A stretch of DNA of 64,000 nt from Pelovirga terrestris (GTDB lineage: Bacteria; Desulfobacterota; Desulfuromonadia; Desulfuromonadales; Geopsychrobacteraceae): assembly GCF_014773365.1 (NCBI RefSeq), contig NZ_JACWUN010000002.1, forward strand, positions 186,001 through 250,000, in the 5' to 3' direction. The notes beneath the pieces are model-generated. The model was given only the letters and a program-made list of their open reading frames with translations. It was not told the origin of the DNA and ran no database searches. This document shows positions 8,756 through 15,927 of the stretch, piece by piece. A program made the position numbers and the translations under genes. Position 1 is the stretch's first letter. Every line of letters starts with the position of its first letter.

Positions 8756-9175
8756 ATGAAAACCTATCGCAAAGAACTGGTTTTTGAAATTCCCACCCGT
8801 CGTGCTTTTGTCAATATTACCGCTGAGGTTGTTGATTGTATTGAACAGAGTCGAATTAACGAGGGACTGTTACTGTGCAACGCCATGCACATTACCTCCA
8901 GTGTGTTTATCAATGACCATGAAGCGGGACTGCATCAGGATTTCGAAGAGTGGCTGGAGGGGTTAGCTCCCCATGCGCCGATCAGTCGCTATCGTCATAA
9001 TGATACCGGCGAGGATAATGGTGATGCCCATCTCAAGAGAACCATCATGGGGCGTGAAGTCGTGGTTGCCATTACCGATGGCCGGCTCGATTTTGGTCCC
9101 TGGGAACAGATCTTCTATGGGGAGTTTGACGGCAGGCGACGTAAGCGGGTGCTGGTGAAAATTATTGGCGAGTAA
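8756..9175 (+). CDS. YjbQ family protein (UPF0047)
   Basis: A 139-residue protein of the YjbQ/secondary thiamine-phosphate synthase family. Visible motifs are [22 protein letters not shown] and a C-terminal [23 protein letters not shown], with the conserved histidines and acidic residues of the family trimer interface. Weak thiamine-phosphate synthase activity has been proposed for the E. coli member, but the physiological role is unclear. GGAGG stands directly before the start. A short reading frame in the upstream gap (8571-8759) overlaps this start and has no support. Confidence 0.92.
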   Translation: MKTYRKELVFEIPTRRAFVNITAEVVDCIEQSRINEGLLLCNAMHITSSVFINDHEAGLHQDFEEWLEGLAPHAPISRYRHNDTGEDNGDAHLKRTIMGREVVVAITDGRLDFGPWEQIFYGEFDGRRRKRVLVKIIGE

Positions 9176-9260
9176 CCGCCATACCCATTGATTTAAATAT
9201 GATATGCTGTGCCGGATGGAGTATGGGTTAGCGGGTGCTGGTTGCTATAAGTGAGACAAC

Positions 9261-9425
9261 ATGGAAACGATCAAAACAGCAAGCTTTGAATATTTGATCA
9301 GTCTGGCCAAGGAAAAACCCGAGGGCGGGTACCGCTTTGTTCTCGATGGTGCCGAGTATGACATTCAGGATGTGTTGGAGATTTCAGCCATTGCAACCAA
9401 ACATGGCTACATTGTGATTTATTAA
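9261..9425 (+). CDS. small hypothetical protein (54 residues)
   Basis: An open frame starting METIKTASFEYLISLAKEK and ending GYIVIY, located 26 bases before the ferritin-like gene. Composition looks coding (mixed charged and hydrophobic residues, no low complexity), and it fills an otherwise empty gap, but the ribosome site is weak (GTGAG). I do not recognise a family. Co-transcription with the ferritin-like gene is likely from spacing. Confidence 0.55.
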   Translation: METIKTASFEYLISLAKEKPEGGYRFVLDGAEYDIQDVLEISAIATKHGYIVIY

Positions 9426-9450
9426 ACCATACCTTGAAGGGAGGGAGTAA

Positions 9451-9948
9451 ATGTCAGATTTTGTTGAAGAGGCCGGCGTTGAAAAAAATGTGTGTTACAC
9501 CCTGGAAGTAGCGCTGGAAAAATCCATTGTGATGGAAGAGCGAGCCTTTCGTAATCTGCTGCATGCCGTCAGAATTGTCAAGGATCGTCAGGCAAAAGCG
9601 ATTCTGCGGGACGCCGCCAAGGAGGAACTCGGTCATAAAAACTTGATCGAGAATGCCCTGCTTGAAGGGCATGATAAGAACGCTTCAATCATGACCGAAC
9701 CATTATCAAGCATGAACCTTGATTATGTATATCAGCAGAAGGAGATTGCCCCTGACGCTGATGCCCGTGAATCACTGGCCTATGCCATTCACCTGGAAAA
9801 GCAGGCGGTCAAGTTTTATAAGGCTCTGATCGCCGGCTGCGAAGGCGCGCCAATGATGGACCTGTTCAAGCGCCTGATGGCTGATGAAACCCGCCACCTG
9901 CGGACGCTGGAAGACCTTTACGAGAAGATCTTTTTGACGGAGAATTAG
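9451..9948 (+). CDS. ferritin-like diiron protein (rubrerythrin-type helix bundle)
   Basis: A 165-residue all-helical protein. Two halves each supply metal-binding pattern: ALEKSIVMEERAFRNLL with KEELGHKNLIE, and AIHLEKQAVKFYKAL with MADETRHLRTLEDLYE. The spaced E/ExxH motifs fit a four-helix ferritin-like diiron site; there is no C-terminal rubredoxin domain, so it is not a classical rubrerythrin. A role in peroxide or iron handling in an anaerobe is inferred from the family. Start has GGGAGGG. The stop codon TAG is part of the repeat palindrome at 9943-9982. Confidence 0.8.
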   Translation: MSDFVEEAGVEKNVCYTLEVALEKSIVMEERAFRNLLHAVRIVKDRQAKAILRDAAKEELGHKNLIENALLEGHDKNASIMTEPLSSMNLDYVYQQKEIAPDADARESLAYAIHLEKQAVKFYKALIAGCEGAPMMDLFKRLMADETRHLRTLEDLYEKIFLTEN

Positions 9949-9982
9949 GTAGTGGGTAGTGGGTAGCTCCCACTACCTAATT
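9943..9982 (+). repeat. heptamer palindrome at ferritin-like gene end
   Basis: AATTAGGTAGTGGG at 9943-9956 and its exact reverse complement at 9969-9982 form a perfect 14-bp inverted repeat around TAGTGGGTAGCT. The left arm contains the stop codon of the preceding gene. The arms are made of the GGGTAGT heptamer found as long arrays elsewhere in the window. Confidence 0.85.
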
Positions 9983-9996
9983 TCCGATATAAGAAT

Positions 9997-10031
9997 AAAG
10001 GGTTCGGCTGCTACGGTCGGCCCTTTTTTTT
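9997..10031 (+). terminator. intrinsic terminator
   Basis: AAAGGGTT pairs with GGCCCTTT (two G-U pairs) around a 14-base loop, followed by further T. It closes the unit with the ferritin-like gene. The next 250 bases up to 10288 show no gene. Confidence 0.6.
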
Positions 10032-10288
10032 GTGCGTCGTTGTTTTTTGTTCCCAATGCTCAGATGAAGCGGACCATTGACCCATCATATGCAGCAGAAA
10101 AGCCAAATATGATGGGTATCTTTGCTGGATTTTACTGAGCCCTCCCCCCGCAGTTCTCAATTTAATCAATACAATCATGTAGATAGCATGTCTCTCGGGG
10201 TGTCATCCGCGGTGGCATGTTCGTTGCGCATATGGAGTGTTGATATATCTCGCGGAATGGTTTGGCTTTTATATTTAGGGAGGTTTTG

Positions 10289-11071
10289 ATGATGCCGCTA
10301 CAGTGGAAAAAATTCATTCGGCAGATTTTGAGGTGTTCAGCTCTGGTTGTCAGTCTGTTGGCTCTTGTGGCCTGCGGTGGTGGTGGGGGCGGTGGGGGCG
10401 GTGGCAGTTCCAGTGATCCCAGTGTTCCTGCAACTGATTTTGTATCCATCGTCCCAACCGCAAATCCAGGACCAGATCAGTATGTTGAAACGGGGCAAAT
10501 CGTTCAGCTTGACGCAAGCAGCAGCACCACCAGCCCAGTCGGCGGACTACTGACCTACAGCTGGGACATGAATTTGCCCGCCAACAGCAGCGCTGTTTTA
10601 TTAACCCCTGAAGAAGTTACTTCTTCCTTTACCGCTGACGTAGATGGGGTCTATGAAATCTATTTGACCGTTTTTGATGATGCTACCGGGGTAGCATCAG
10701 ATCCTGTAAAAACTATCATTATCAGTGAAAATAGTTACGTGTCATTATTTTCAATCGATGGCGATGGGAGCGCCTTATATGAATCGGCTGATGGAGTTTA
10801 TTATCTTACTGGATCACAGTTTTATGCCACCATTACAAATGATTCGGAATTAACCTTCAGAATCACAAGAGCAGAACTTTATAATGGAACTGAAGTTATT
10901 TCATTCACAGAAAATCAGGATTTTCTAGGAGGTTCGGAGTTTTCACCAGCAGAAAGCTTGATAGGGGTTTTTGTTTTAAATAAGATGATAAAAAATGATG
11001 GTTTCGAATTTAGATACTATATATCGAGTCCTGATACATCAGAAACGTTTATTGTAAGGTATCTATACTGA
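10289..11071 (+). CDS. lipoprotein with polyglycine linker and PKD-like domain
   Basis: A 260-residue protein with a lipoprotein signal peptide and lipobox ALVAC, immediately followed by a run of ten glycines and SSSD, a typical flexible linker of surface lipoproteins. The next 90 residues (NPGPDQYVETGQIVQLDASSS, TYSWDMNLPANSSAVL, FTADVDGVYEIYLTVFDD) have the pattern of a PKD/immunoglobulin-like domain. The last 100 residues are unassigned and AT-rich. Start at 10289 has AGGGAGG five bases upstream. It neighbours PEP-CTERM genes, so surface or matrix attachment is plausible; function unknown. Confidence 0.75.
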   Translation: MMPLQWKKFIRQILRCSALVVSLLALVACGGGGGGGGGGSSSDPSVPATDFVSIVPTANPGPDQYVETGQIVQLDASSSTTSPVGGLLTYSWDMNLPANSSAVLLTPEEVTSSFTADVDGVYEIYLTVFDDATGVASDPVKTIIISENSYVSLFSIDGDGSALYESADGVYYLTGSQFYATITNDSELTFRITRAELYNGTEVISFTENQDFLGGSEFSPAESLIGVFVLNKMIKNDGFEFRYYISSPDTSETFIVRYLY

Positions 11072-11194
11072 TATCGGAAAACAATAACTTAAATTTATTG
11101 TTTTGCTATGGTTGATCTAAATAAATCACATGCTAATTTAAATAAAATTAAAAATACCACTGTTTAAAAAGTACAACATGAACCGGAGGTCTAT

Positions 11195-11719
11195 ATGAAA
11201 AGAATTTTTTTAAGTTTGATGGTACTGTTGATTTTCAGTGTATCGGGAGCATTTGCTCTGAGTATCACTGATGATTACTATCTTGGGTCCATTGAGCGCA
11301 GTGATCCAGCAAGTCCTGCTAATGAAACGGCTTATGTAAATCAGCTCATCAGTATGGATGTCGATGCTCAATATTTAGAGCCGCTGAATCCTGTGTTCTC
11401 TCGTGTTTTCACTCGTTCAAGCAACGTGCTTGATCCTCTTCCTGAAGCAATTTTCTCTTACAAGGTAGAGCAACCCTTCGCCAGTTTGGGCTTTGTAGGC
11501 ATGACCGCTGACTACATATTGGGAAAATATGCAACTATTTCTCACGTCTGGGTTGTTAGTGGGCTAAGTGCTTTTTTTCTTCCTGGCAATATTGACAGAG
11601 ATCTATCGCACTACTCTGTGTTTAACAATACCCAGGCTGTCCCAGAGCCTGCAACCCTGTTGCTTTTAGGTGCAGGATTGGTAGGAATGGGCGTGTATCG
11701 TCGTAAGGTTAGCATTTAG
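11195..11719 (+). CDS. PEP-CTERM sorting domain protein 1
   Basis: A 174-residue exported protein. It has a signal peptide (MKRIFLSLMVLLIFSVSGAF), a middle region without recognised domain, and the PEP-CTERM signal VPEPATLLLLGAGLV followed by a basic tail YRRKVSI. In the XrtA system the exosortase cleaves near VPEP and the protein is sorted with exopolysaccharide; the matching EPS cluster is at 25-37 kb. N-terminus (ending FALSI) and tail resemble PEP-CTERM protein 2 at 12656, so the two are probably distant duplicates. GGAGG site upstream; intrinsic terminator downstream. Confidence 0.93.
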   Translation: MKRIFLSLMVLLIFSVSGAFALSITDDYYLGSIERSDPASPANETAYVNQLISMDVDAQYLEPLNPVFSRVFTRSSNVLDPLPEAIFSYKVEQPFASLGFVGMTADYILGKYATISHVWVVSGLSAFFLPGNIDRDLSHYSVFNNTQAVPEPATLLLLGAGLVGMGVYRRKVSI

Positions 11720-11748
11720 GGTTAATTGTTTCTTCCATAGCGAGACCT

Positions 11749-11781
11749 AAGTCCCGGCCATATCGGCCGGGACTTTTTTTT
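11749..11781 (+). terminator. intrinsic terminator after PEP-CTERM gene 1
   Basis: An 11-bp perfect stem AAGTCCCGGCC/GGCCGGGACTT with a 5-base loop, followed by a T run. Confidence 0.92.
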
Positions 11782-12171
11782 GGGCTAATTCTTCCAGACT
11801 GGGGAATGCGAACCGTTCCAAAAGGGCGTAACCCGATATGTCCTTCACGATTGTTGTCTTTGTTTTCAATAGAACAGCGTAATATAGAGATCTATTTGCC
11901 TTATGTTTACTTTGATTTGTTTACCCCGGTATTTTTTTCTTATGTGCTGTTTTTACATCTCAAGATGTCTCCGTTCAGCAGAATAAATACTTATAAAATA
12001 AGATAAAATAACATTTATCGCTACAGCTAGAAAAAAAAACAAAAGACGATAAAACATCGTTTGCATAATTATTTTCTTTTTGATATGTTTATAACAACGT
12101 TATATCGCAAATGTTTATCGAGGTATGCAGGGGTAGGTACAACAGCGAGCTTAGGGTGTGTGGAGGCGGTC
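11782..12171. other. AT-rich stretch without a supported gene
   Basis: About 390 bases of clearly lower GC than the surroundings. A frame at 11806-12006 exists, but its start has no ribosome site and its composition looks non-coding. Several AT-rich -10-like boxes and short dyads (ACGAT/ATCGT near 12050) are present; none is convincing alone. Confidence 0.5.
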
Positions 12172-12390
12172 ATGGACGTTCATTTGATCAAGGGTGTTTT
12201 TGCTGTATATGTGGTGGGCGTTGCGCTTATCCGCCTGCTGGATGACGAGGAACATTATTATCTGGCAGTGGTGAAAAAGGTCTGGGGGCGTAGCCAGGGG
12301 CTGACCCTCCACTTTATTGCCAATGTCTGTGTGCCAATGATTTTCGCTCTGGTTGCTTTTTCTCAGGGGTTCATCGCGATGGCGTCCTGA
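12172..12390 (+). CDS. small hydrophobic membrane protein (72 residues)
   Basis: Starts MDVHLIKGVFAVYVVGVALI after TGGAGG, giving a first hydrophobic segment (about 5-20); a second covers NVCVPMIFALVAFSQGFIAM near the C-terminus. The loop between them (DDEEHYYLAVVKKVWGRSQG) is charged. Two-helix inner-membrane topology is inferred. No family is recognised. It lies between two PEP-CTERM genes and is followed by its own terminator. The frame extends upstream to 12061, but the ribosome site favours 12172. Confidence 0.6.
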   Translation: MDVHLIKGVFAVYVVGVALIRLLDDEEHYYLAVVKKVWGRSQGLTLHFIANVCVPMIFALVAFSQGFIAMAS

Positions 12391-12395
12391 TAGCG

Positions 12396-12413
12396 TTGCC
12401 GAAAAACTTTACA
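12396..12413. promoter_or_regulatory. dyad motif copy 1 (diverged)
   Basis: TTGCCGAAAAACTTTACA, a diverged version of TGTCGGAAAATTTTACA, directly after the small membrane protein gene. Confidence 0.4.
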
Positions 12414-12420
12414 ATCGTTA

Positions 12421-12459
12421 AAAAAAGGTCGCGGGTCCTGAAGGGTCGCGGCCTTTTTT
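12421..12459 (+). terminator. intrinsic terminator
   Basis: AAAAAAGG and CGCG on the left pair with CGCG and CCTTTTTT on the right around GGTCCTGAAGGGT. It ends the small membrane protein transcript; the dyad motif copy 2 begins at its last T. Confidence 0.8.
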
Positions 12460-12475
12460 GTCGGAAAAATTTACA
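12459..12475. promoter_or_regulatory. dyad motif copy 2
   Basis: TGTCGGAAAAATTTACA, one base different from copies 3 and 4. Confidence 0.6.
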
Positions 12476-12521
12476 CTTTTGGCAAATCGACGCTTAATAC
12501 CTATCCATTTTGGTTTTTTTC

Positions 12522-12538
12522 TGTCGGAAAATTTTACA
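12522..12538. promoter_or_regulatory. dyad motif copy 3, candidate activator site of PEP-CTERM gene 2
   Basis: TGTCGGAAAATTTTACA, near-palindromic (TGT...AAAATTTT...ACA). It sits about 77 bases upstream of the sigma-54-like promoter at 12599, the usual distance for an enhancer-binding protein. In XrtA/PEP-CTERM organisms the response regulator PrsR is a sigma-54 activator; assigning this motif to PrsR is inference. Confidence 0.65.
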
Positions 12539-12598
12539 TTGTGAGTAGACGGTTGGCGAGAACGAGGTAAGTTCTTGTAAATACAGATAGTAAAATTT

Positions 12599-12614
12599 TG
12601 GCATGAGCTGTGCT
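12599..12614 (+). promoter_or_regulatory. sigma-54-type promoter of PEP-CTERM gene 2
   Basis: TGGCATGAGCTGTGCT matches the -24/-12 consensus TGGCAC-N5-TTGC: GG at 12600-12601 and GC at 12612-12613 are exactly ten bases apart. The expected start of transcription gives a leader of about 30 bases before ATG 12656. A half-site TAAAATTTT directly precedes it. Confidence 0.7.
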
Positions 12615-12655
12615 TATGTATCTGATCAAACAATAACCAGGCACAGGAGGCCGAT

Positions 12656-13210
12656 ATGAAAAAGATTTTAGTTAGTTTAGTGGCGATGATGTTTTTGGTA
12701 GTTCCGATGGCATTTGGTTTGAGCATCTATCCCGGCCTTGAATTAGATAAGGGCCCTAACCCCGCTATTTCTCCTGATAATAGCAATAGTGGACTTAAAG
12801 ATTATTTGTACAATAAATATGGGCTTGAGAATCCTCTTTATAAGAGCAATGTAGATGATGGTGAAGAAGGGCCTTTCATGGGCAGCTACAATACAGAATA
12901 TTTTAATTCTCCGTCGGATCCTACTGAAGCAACAATCTCTTGGGTAGGGCCGTATATTGTAGAAGCACCAGCTTATCTGGTTGTTAAGGATGGTCGTAAT
13001 TCCCCCTTTTGGTATCTGTTTGATTTGACATTTTTGGAATGGGATGGAACGGACGCTCTCGTATTAACCGGTTTTTGGTCTGATGGTAATGGTGCGATTT
13101 CCCACGTCGAATTATATGGAGCCAGATCAGAAGTCCCCGAGCCCGCAACCCTGCTTCTCTTCGGTGCCGGTATCGCTGGCCTGGCCCTGTATCGTCGTAA
13201 AAGAAGCTGA
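12656..13210 (+). CDS. PEP-CTERM sorting domain protein 2
   Basis: A 184-residue exported protein with signal peptide MKKILVSLVAMMFLVVPMAF and C-terminal VPEPATLLLFGAGIAGLALYRRKRS, the tripartite PEP-CTERM signal (motif, transmembrane segment, arginine-rich tail). The mature part is acidic and Asn/Gly/Pro-rich (DKGPNPAISPDNSNSG) with aromatic beta-type segments (YLFDLTFLEWDGTDALVL) and no recognised domain. Strong AGGAGG site. The upstream region carries a sigma-54-type promoter and repeated dyad motifs, so expression is probably controlled together with exopolysaccharide. Confidence 0.93.
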   Translation: MKKILVSLVAMMFLVVPMAFGLSIYPGLELDKGPNPAISPDNSNSGLKDYLYNKYGLENPLYKSNVDDGEEGPFMGSYNTEYFNSPSDPTEATISWVGPYIVEAPAYLVVKDGRNSPFWYLFDLTFLEWDGTDALVLTGFWSDGNGAISHVELYGARSEVPEPATLLLFGAGIAGLALYRRKRS

Positions 13211-13240
13211 TCTAAGCAGCAGCACATCATAACAACCTTA

Positions 13241-13269
13241 AAGCCCCGGCATAATGCCGGGGCTTTTTT
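13241..13269 (+). terminator. intrinsic terminator after PEP-CTERM gene 2
   Basis: AAGCCCCGGCAT pairs with ATGCCGGGGCTT, followed by T6. The dyad motif copy 4 overlaps its end. Confidence 0.92.
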
Positions 13270-13285
13270 GTCGGAAAATTTTACA
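13269..13285. promoter_or_regulatory. dyad motif copy 4
   Basis: TGTCGGAAAATTTTACA, identical to copy 3. No sigma-54-like box with correct spacing follows before htpG, so its target is unclear. Confidence 0.5.
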
Positions 13286-13371
13286 GTGTTGGAGTCGCGG
13301 TTGTTGTCATCCCTCTTGACAAAGCTGGTGGCTCTTTTTTATTTTTTGGTGGGCTAGAAATTGAAAAAACT

Positions 13372-13529
13372 AGATTCTGCGACTACGCTTCGCTCCGCGC
13401 AGAATGACATCAGGGTGATGCTCCAATGACAAGCGTCTGTGTGTCATCCTGCGCGTAGTCGCAGGATCCAGATGGTTGGCGGGGTGAAGGAAGGGCGACG
13501 GACAGGGCGACGCATGCATCGTCCCTACC
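13372..13529. repeat. dispersed palindromic repeats upstream of htpG
   Basis: ATTCTGCGACTACGC...GCGCAGAATGACA (13373-13409) recurs inverted as TGTCATCCTGCGCGTAGTCG (13442-13461), and AGGGCGACGCATGCATCG (13504-13521) is a separate short dyad. Similar interspersed repeats are widespread in bacterial intergenic regions. No gene lies in 13286-13640. Confidence 0.65.
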
Positions 13530-13640
13530 GGGTGTATGTTTTCAGCAAAAATATTCTGGATATGTTAGGCTCCCGCCTTCACTAATGGGATAAGTTCGAT
13601 CAGAATGATGATCAAAATTTTCAAGGAGGATTGAACCAAT

Positions 13641-15482
13641 ATGAGCAAGAAAGTCAAAAAAGAAGAAGGTCAGATTTCCATTCACACCGAGAATATTTTC
13701 CCCATCATCAAAAAGTGGCTCTACAGCGACAAAGATATCTTCCTGCGTGAGCTGGTTTCCAACGCGGTGGATGCTATCCACAAGCTGCAGAATGTCAACC
13801 TGCTGGAAGGGTTGCAGCTTTCCGACGAATACCAGGTCACTATCCATATCGACAAGGATGCCGGTACCTTAAGTGTTTCCGATAACGGCATCGGCATGAC
13901 CGCCGATGAGGTGCGCAAGTATATCAACCAGGTGGCGTTTTCCTCAGCGGAGGACTTTGTCGAAAAGTTCAAGGACCTCGAAGACAAAAACCAGATTATC
14001 GGTCATTTCGGGCTGGGTTTTTATTCCAGCTTCATGGTCGCTGAAACCGTGGAAATCCGCACCCTGTCCTACCAGAAAGAAGCGCAAGGGGTGCACTGGA
14101 TCTGTGAAGGGACCACCAGCTACAGCATCGAGGAAATCAGCAAGGATCAGCGCGGCACCGAGGTGATTCTGCATCTGAATGATGATGAGAAGGAGTTCCT
14201 CGATCCGGTCAAGGTGCGCGAACTGATCAAGAAATACTGCAACTTCCTGCCGGTCTCTATTTGTCTCGAAGGGGAGGAGGTCAATGACAAAAACCCCCTC
14301 TGGACCAAGGCTTCTACCGAGATCAGTGAAGACGAATACAAGGAGTTTTACCGCAAGCTCTACCCCATGTCCGATGATCCTCTGTTCTGGATCCATCTGA
14401 ATATCGATTACCCCTTTAATCTCAAAGGGATTCTCTATTTCCCGCGTCTGACCAATGAATTTGATGTCAGCCGCAGCCACATTAACCTGTTCTGCAATCA
14501 GGTGTTTGTTTCCGATAGCACACCGGAACTGATTCCGGAGTTTCTGACCCCGTTGCAGGGCGCTCTGGACGCCCCTGATCTGCCCCTGAATGTTTCGCGC
14601 AGTTACCTGCAGAATGAACCGCAGGTGCGCAAAATCCGTGAAGTAATCAGTGGTCGGGTCGCCGCGAAAATTGTTGACCTGGCGAAAAAAGATCCCGATG
14701 CCTTCGTGCCAATCTGGGAGGATATTCACTCCTTTGTCAAATACGGCATGATGCGTGAGGATAAATTTTACGATAAGGTCAAGGATCAGGTGATCTACCG
14801 GTCAACTGGTGAAAAGCGTTATACGACCTTGCCCGATTATCTTGAGCGTGGCAAAGAACAGCATGAAAACAAGGTGTATTACGCCAACGATGAGGGTGCC
14901 CAGGCGACCTACCTGCGCCTGTTCAAGTCGCAAGATTTAGAAGCACTGATCCTCGATGCTATGATCGACAATCATTTTATCCAGTTTCTTGAGTCGAAGA
15001 ACAAGGATCTCAAGTTCGAGCGGGTCGATTCTGATATCACCGAAAATCTGCTGGAGCACGATGCCTCCAAAAAGATTGTAACCGGTGAGGATAACCAGAC
15101 CAAGGAAGAGAAGATCGAAAAGATCTTCAAGGATCATCTCGACATCAAGGGCTTGCACATTCGCGTTGAGACCCTCAAAGATGAATCGGTTCCGGGAATG
15201 ATTCTGCTCAATGAGCAGCAGCGGCGCTTCAAGGAAATGACCCGGATGATGGGGCAGGGTAAAGAGATGCCCGACCTGTTTGCTGACCACACCCTGATGG
15301 TCAACACCGCCAGCCCGGCTATTGCCAAGGTGCTGGCTCTGGTTGACGACAACAACAGCGAAACCGCCAACATGCTGATCGACCAGATTTACGACCTCGC
15401 CATGCTCTCCCACCAGGCCATCAGCAAAGAACGCATGGCCGGTTTTATGGAGCGTAGTGGGAAGCTCCTTGGAATGATCTGA
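13641..15482 (+). CDS. htpG: molecular chaperone HtpG (Hsp90)
   Basis: Bacterial Hsp90 of 613 residues, the normal length. The GHKL ATPase domain shows FLRELVSNAVDAIHKLQ (Asn/Asp for Mg-ATP), VSDNGIGMTADEV and IGHFGLGFYSSFMVA; the middle domain contains DVSRSHINLFCNQVFV and LPLNVSRSYLQNE; the C-terminal dimerisation region includes MILLNEQQRRFKEMTRMM. It acts as a cytoplasmic ATP-dependent chaperone for client proteins. The start has AAGGAGG. No CIRCE element or clear heat-shock promoter is visible upstream; the gap holds dispersed repeats. A G-rich repeat tract begins two bases after the stop codon. Confidence 0.97.
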   Translation: MSKKVKKEEGQISIHTENIFPIIKKWLYSDKDIFLRELVSNAVDAIHKLQNVNLLEGLQLSDEYQVTIHIDKDAGTLSVSDNGIGMTADEVRKYINQVAFSSAEDFVEKFKDLEDKNQIIGHFGLGFYSSFMVAETVEIRTLSYQKEAQGVHWICEGTTSYSIEEISKDQRGTEVILHLNDDEKEFLDPVKVRELIKKYCNFLPVSICLEGEEVNDKNPLWTKASTEISEDEYKEFYRKLYPMSDDPLFWIHLNIDYPFNLKGILYFPRLTNEFDVSRSHINLFCNQVFVSDSTPELIPEFLTPLQGALDAPDLPLNVSRSYLQNEPQVRKIREVISGRVAAKIVDLAKKDPDAFVPIWEDIHSFVKYGMMREDKFYDKVKDQVIYRSTGEKRYTTLPDYLERGKEQHENKVYYANDEGAQATYLRLFKSQDLEALILDAMIDNHFIQFLESKNKDLKFERVDSDITENLLEHDASKKIVTGEDNQTKEEKIEKIFKDHLDIKGLHIRVETLKDESVPGMILLNEQQRRFKEMTRMMGQGKEMPDLFADHTLMVNTASPAIAKVLALVDDNNSETANMLIDQIYDLAMLSHQAISKERMAGFMERSGKLLGMI

Positions 15483-15483
15483 T

Positions 15484-15532
15484 TGGTGGGGAGTGGGTAA
15501 TGGGGAATAGGTAGTAGTGACAGGGGGGGGAC
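15484..15532 (+). repeat. degenerate GGGTAGT-type tract after htpG
   Basis: G-runs of 3-7 separated by AGT, TAAT, AATA and similar. It begins two bases after the htpG stop and its last G-run serves as the ribosome site of the four-helix-bundle gene. Confidence 0.7.
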
Positions 15533-15886
15533 ATGGAAAAGGGCCATGAAAAATTGGAAGCTTGGAAGCTGTCAATGCGTTTGGTTAAAGCTATATACGA
15601 CATGACTGCACATTTTCCAATTGAAGAGCGGTTTGGGTTGTCTCAGCAGATGCGCCGGGCAGCGATTTCTATACCATCAAATATTGCGGAGGGGGCTGCC
15701 AGGTATGGTAGTAAAGAATATGCTCATTTTATTTCTATCGCTCGAGGATCGCTTGCTGAATTGGATACACAGGTGAAAATTGCTGTAATGTTGGGGTTTT
15801 TACCATCGGAAAATTCTGTAGGCGAATTGAGTGATAGGGTCGGCAGATTGCTGACCGGACTTCATCGTAAATGGAAAAACCCCTAG
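15533..15886 (+). CDS. four helix bundle protein (S23/bAvd type)
   Basis: A 117-residue helical protein with the family pattern HEKLEAWKLSMRLVKAIYDM, FPIEERFGLSQQMRRAAISI, PSNIAEGAARYGSKEYAHF and ARGSLAELDTQVKIAVMLGF. Members are found as open frames in 23S rRNA intervening sequences and, more distantly, as the Avd accessory protein of diversity-generating retroelements. Here it is neither in an rRNA nor near a reverse transcriptase. The gene is bracketed by heptamer tracts in opposite orientation (15484-15532 and 15888-15927). The protein is basic in part, consistent with nucleic-acid binding, but the function of stand-alone members is unknown. Confidence 0.9.
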   Translation: MEKGHEKLEAWKLSMRLVKAIYDMTAHFPIEERFGLSQQMRRAAISIPSNIAEGAARYGSKEYAHFISIARGSLAELDTQVKIAVMLGFLPSENSVGELSDRVGRLLTGLHRKWKNP

Positions 15887-15887
15887 T

Positions 15888-15927
15888 CCCCACTACCCAC
15901 TACCCACTACCCACTACCCACTACCCA
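15888..15927 (-). repeat. CCCACTA heptamer array (G-rich on minus strand) at trmL 3' end
   Basis: About five exact heptamers on the plus strand as CACTACC. On the minus strand it reads GGGTAGT and supplies the last glycine codon and TAG stop of trmL. Confidence 0.9.

Noticed and set aside
8571-8759. Short frame upstream of yjbQ
   Set aside because: It overlaps the yjbQ start and lacks a ribosome site.
11806-12006. Possible gene in AT-rich gap
   Set aside because: No ribosome site, composition follows base content, and no family resemblance.
15533-15886. Four-helix-bundle gene as part of a diversity-generating retroelement
   Set aside because: No reverse transcriptase, template repeat or variable repeat is present in the surrounding sequence.
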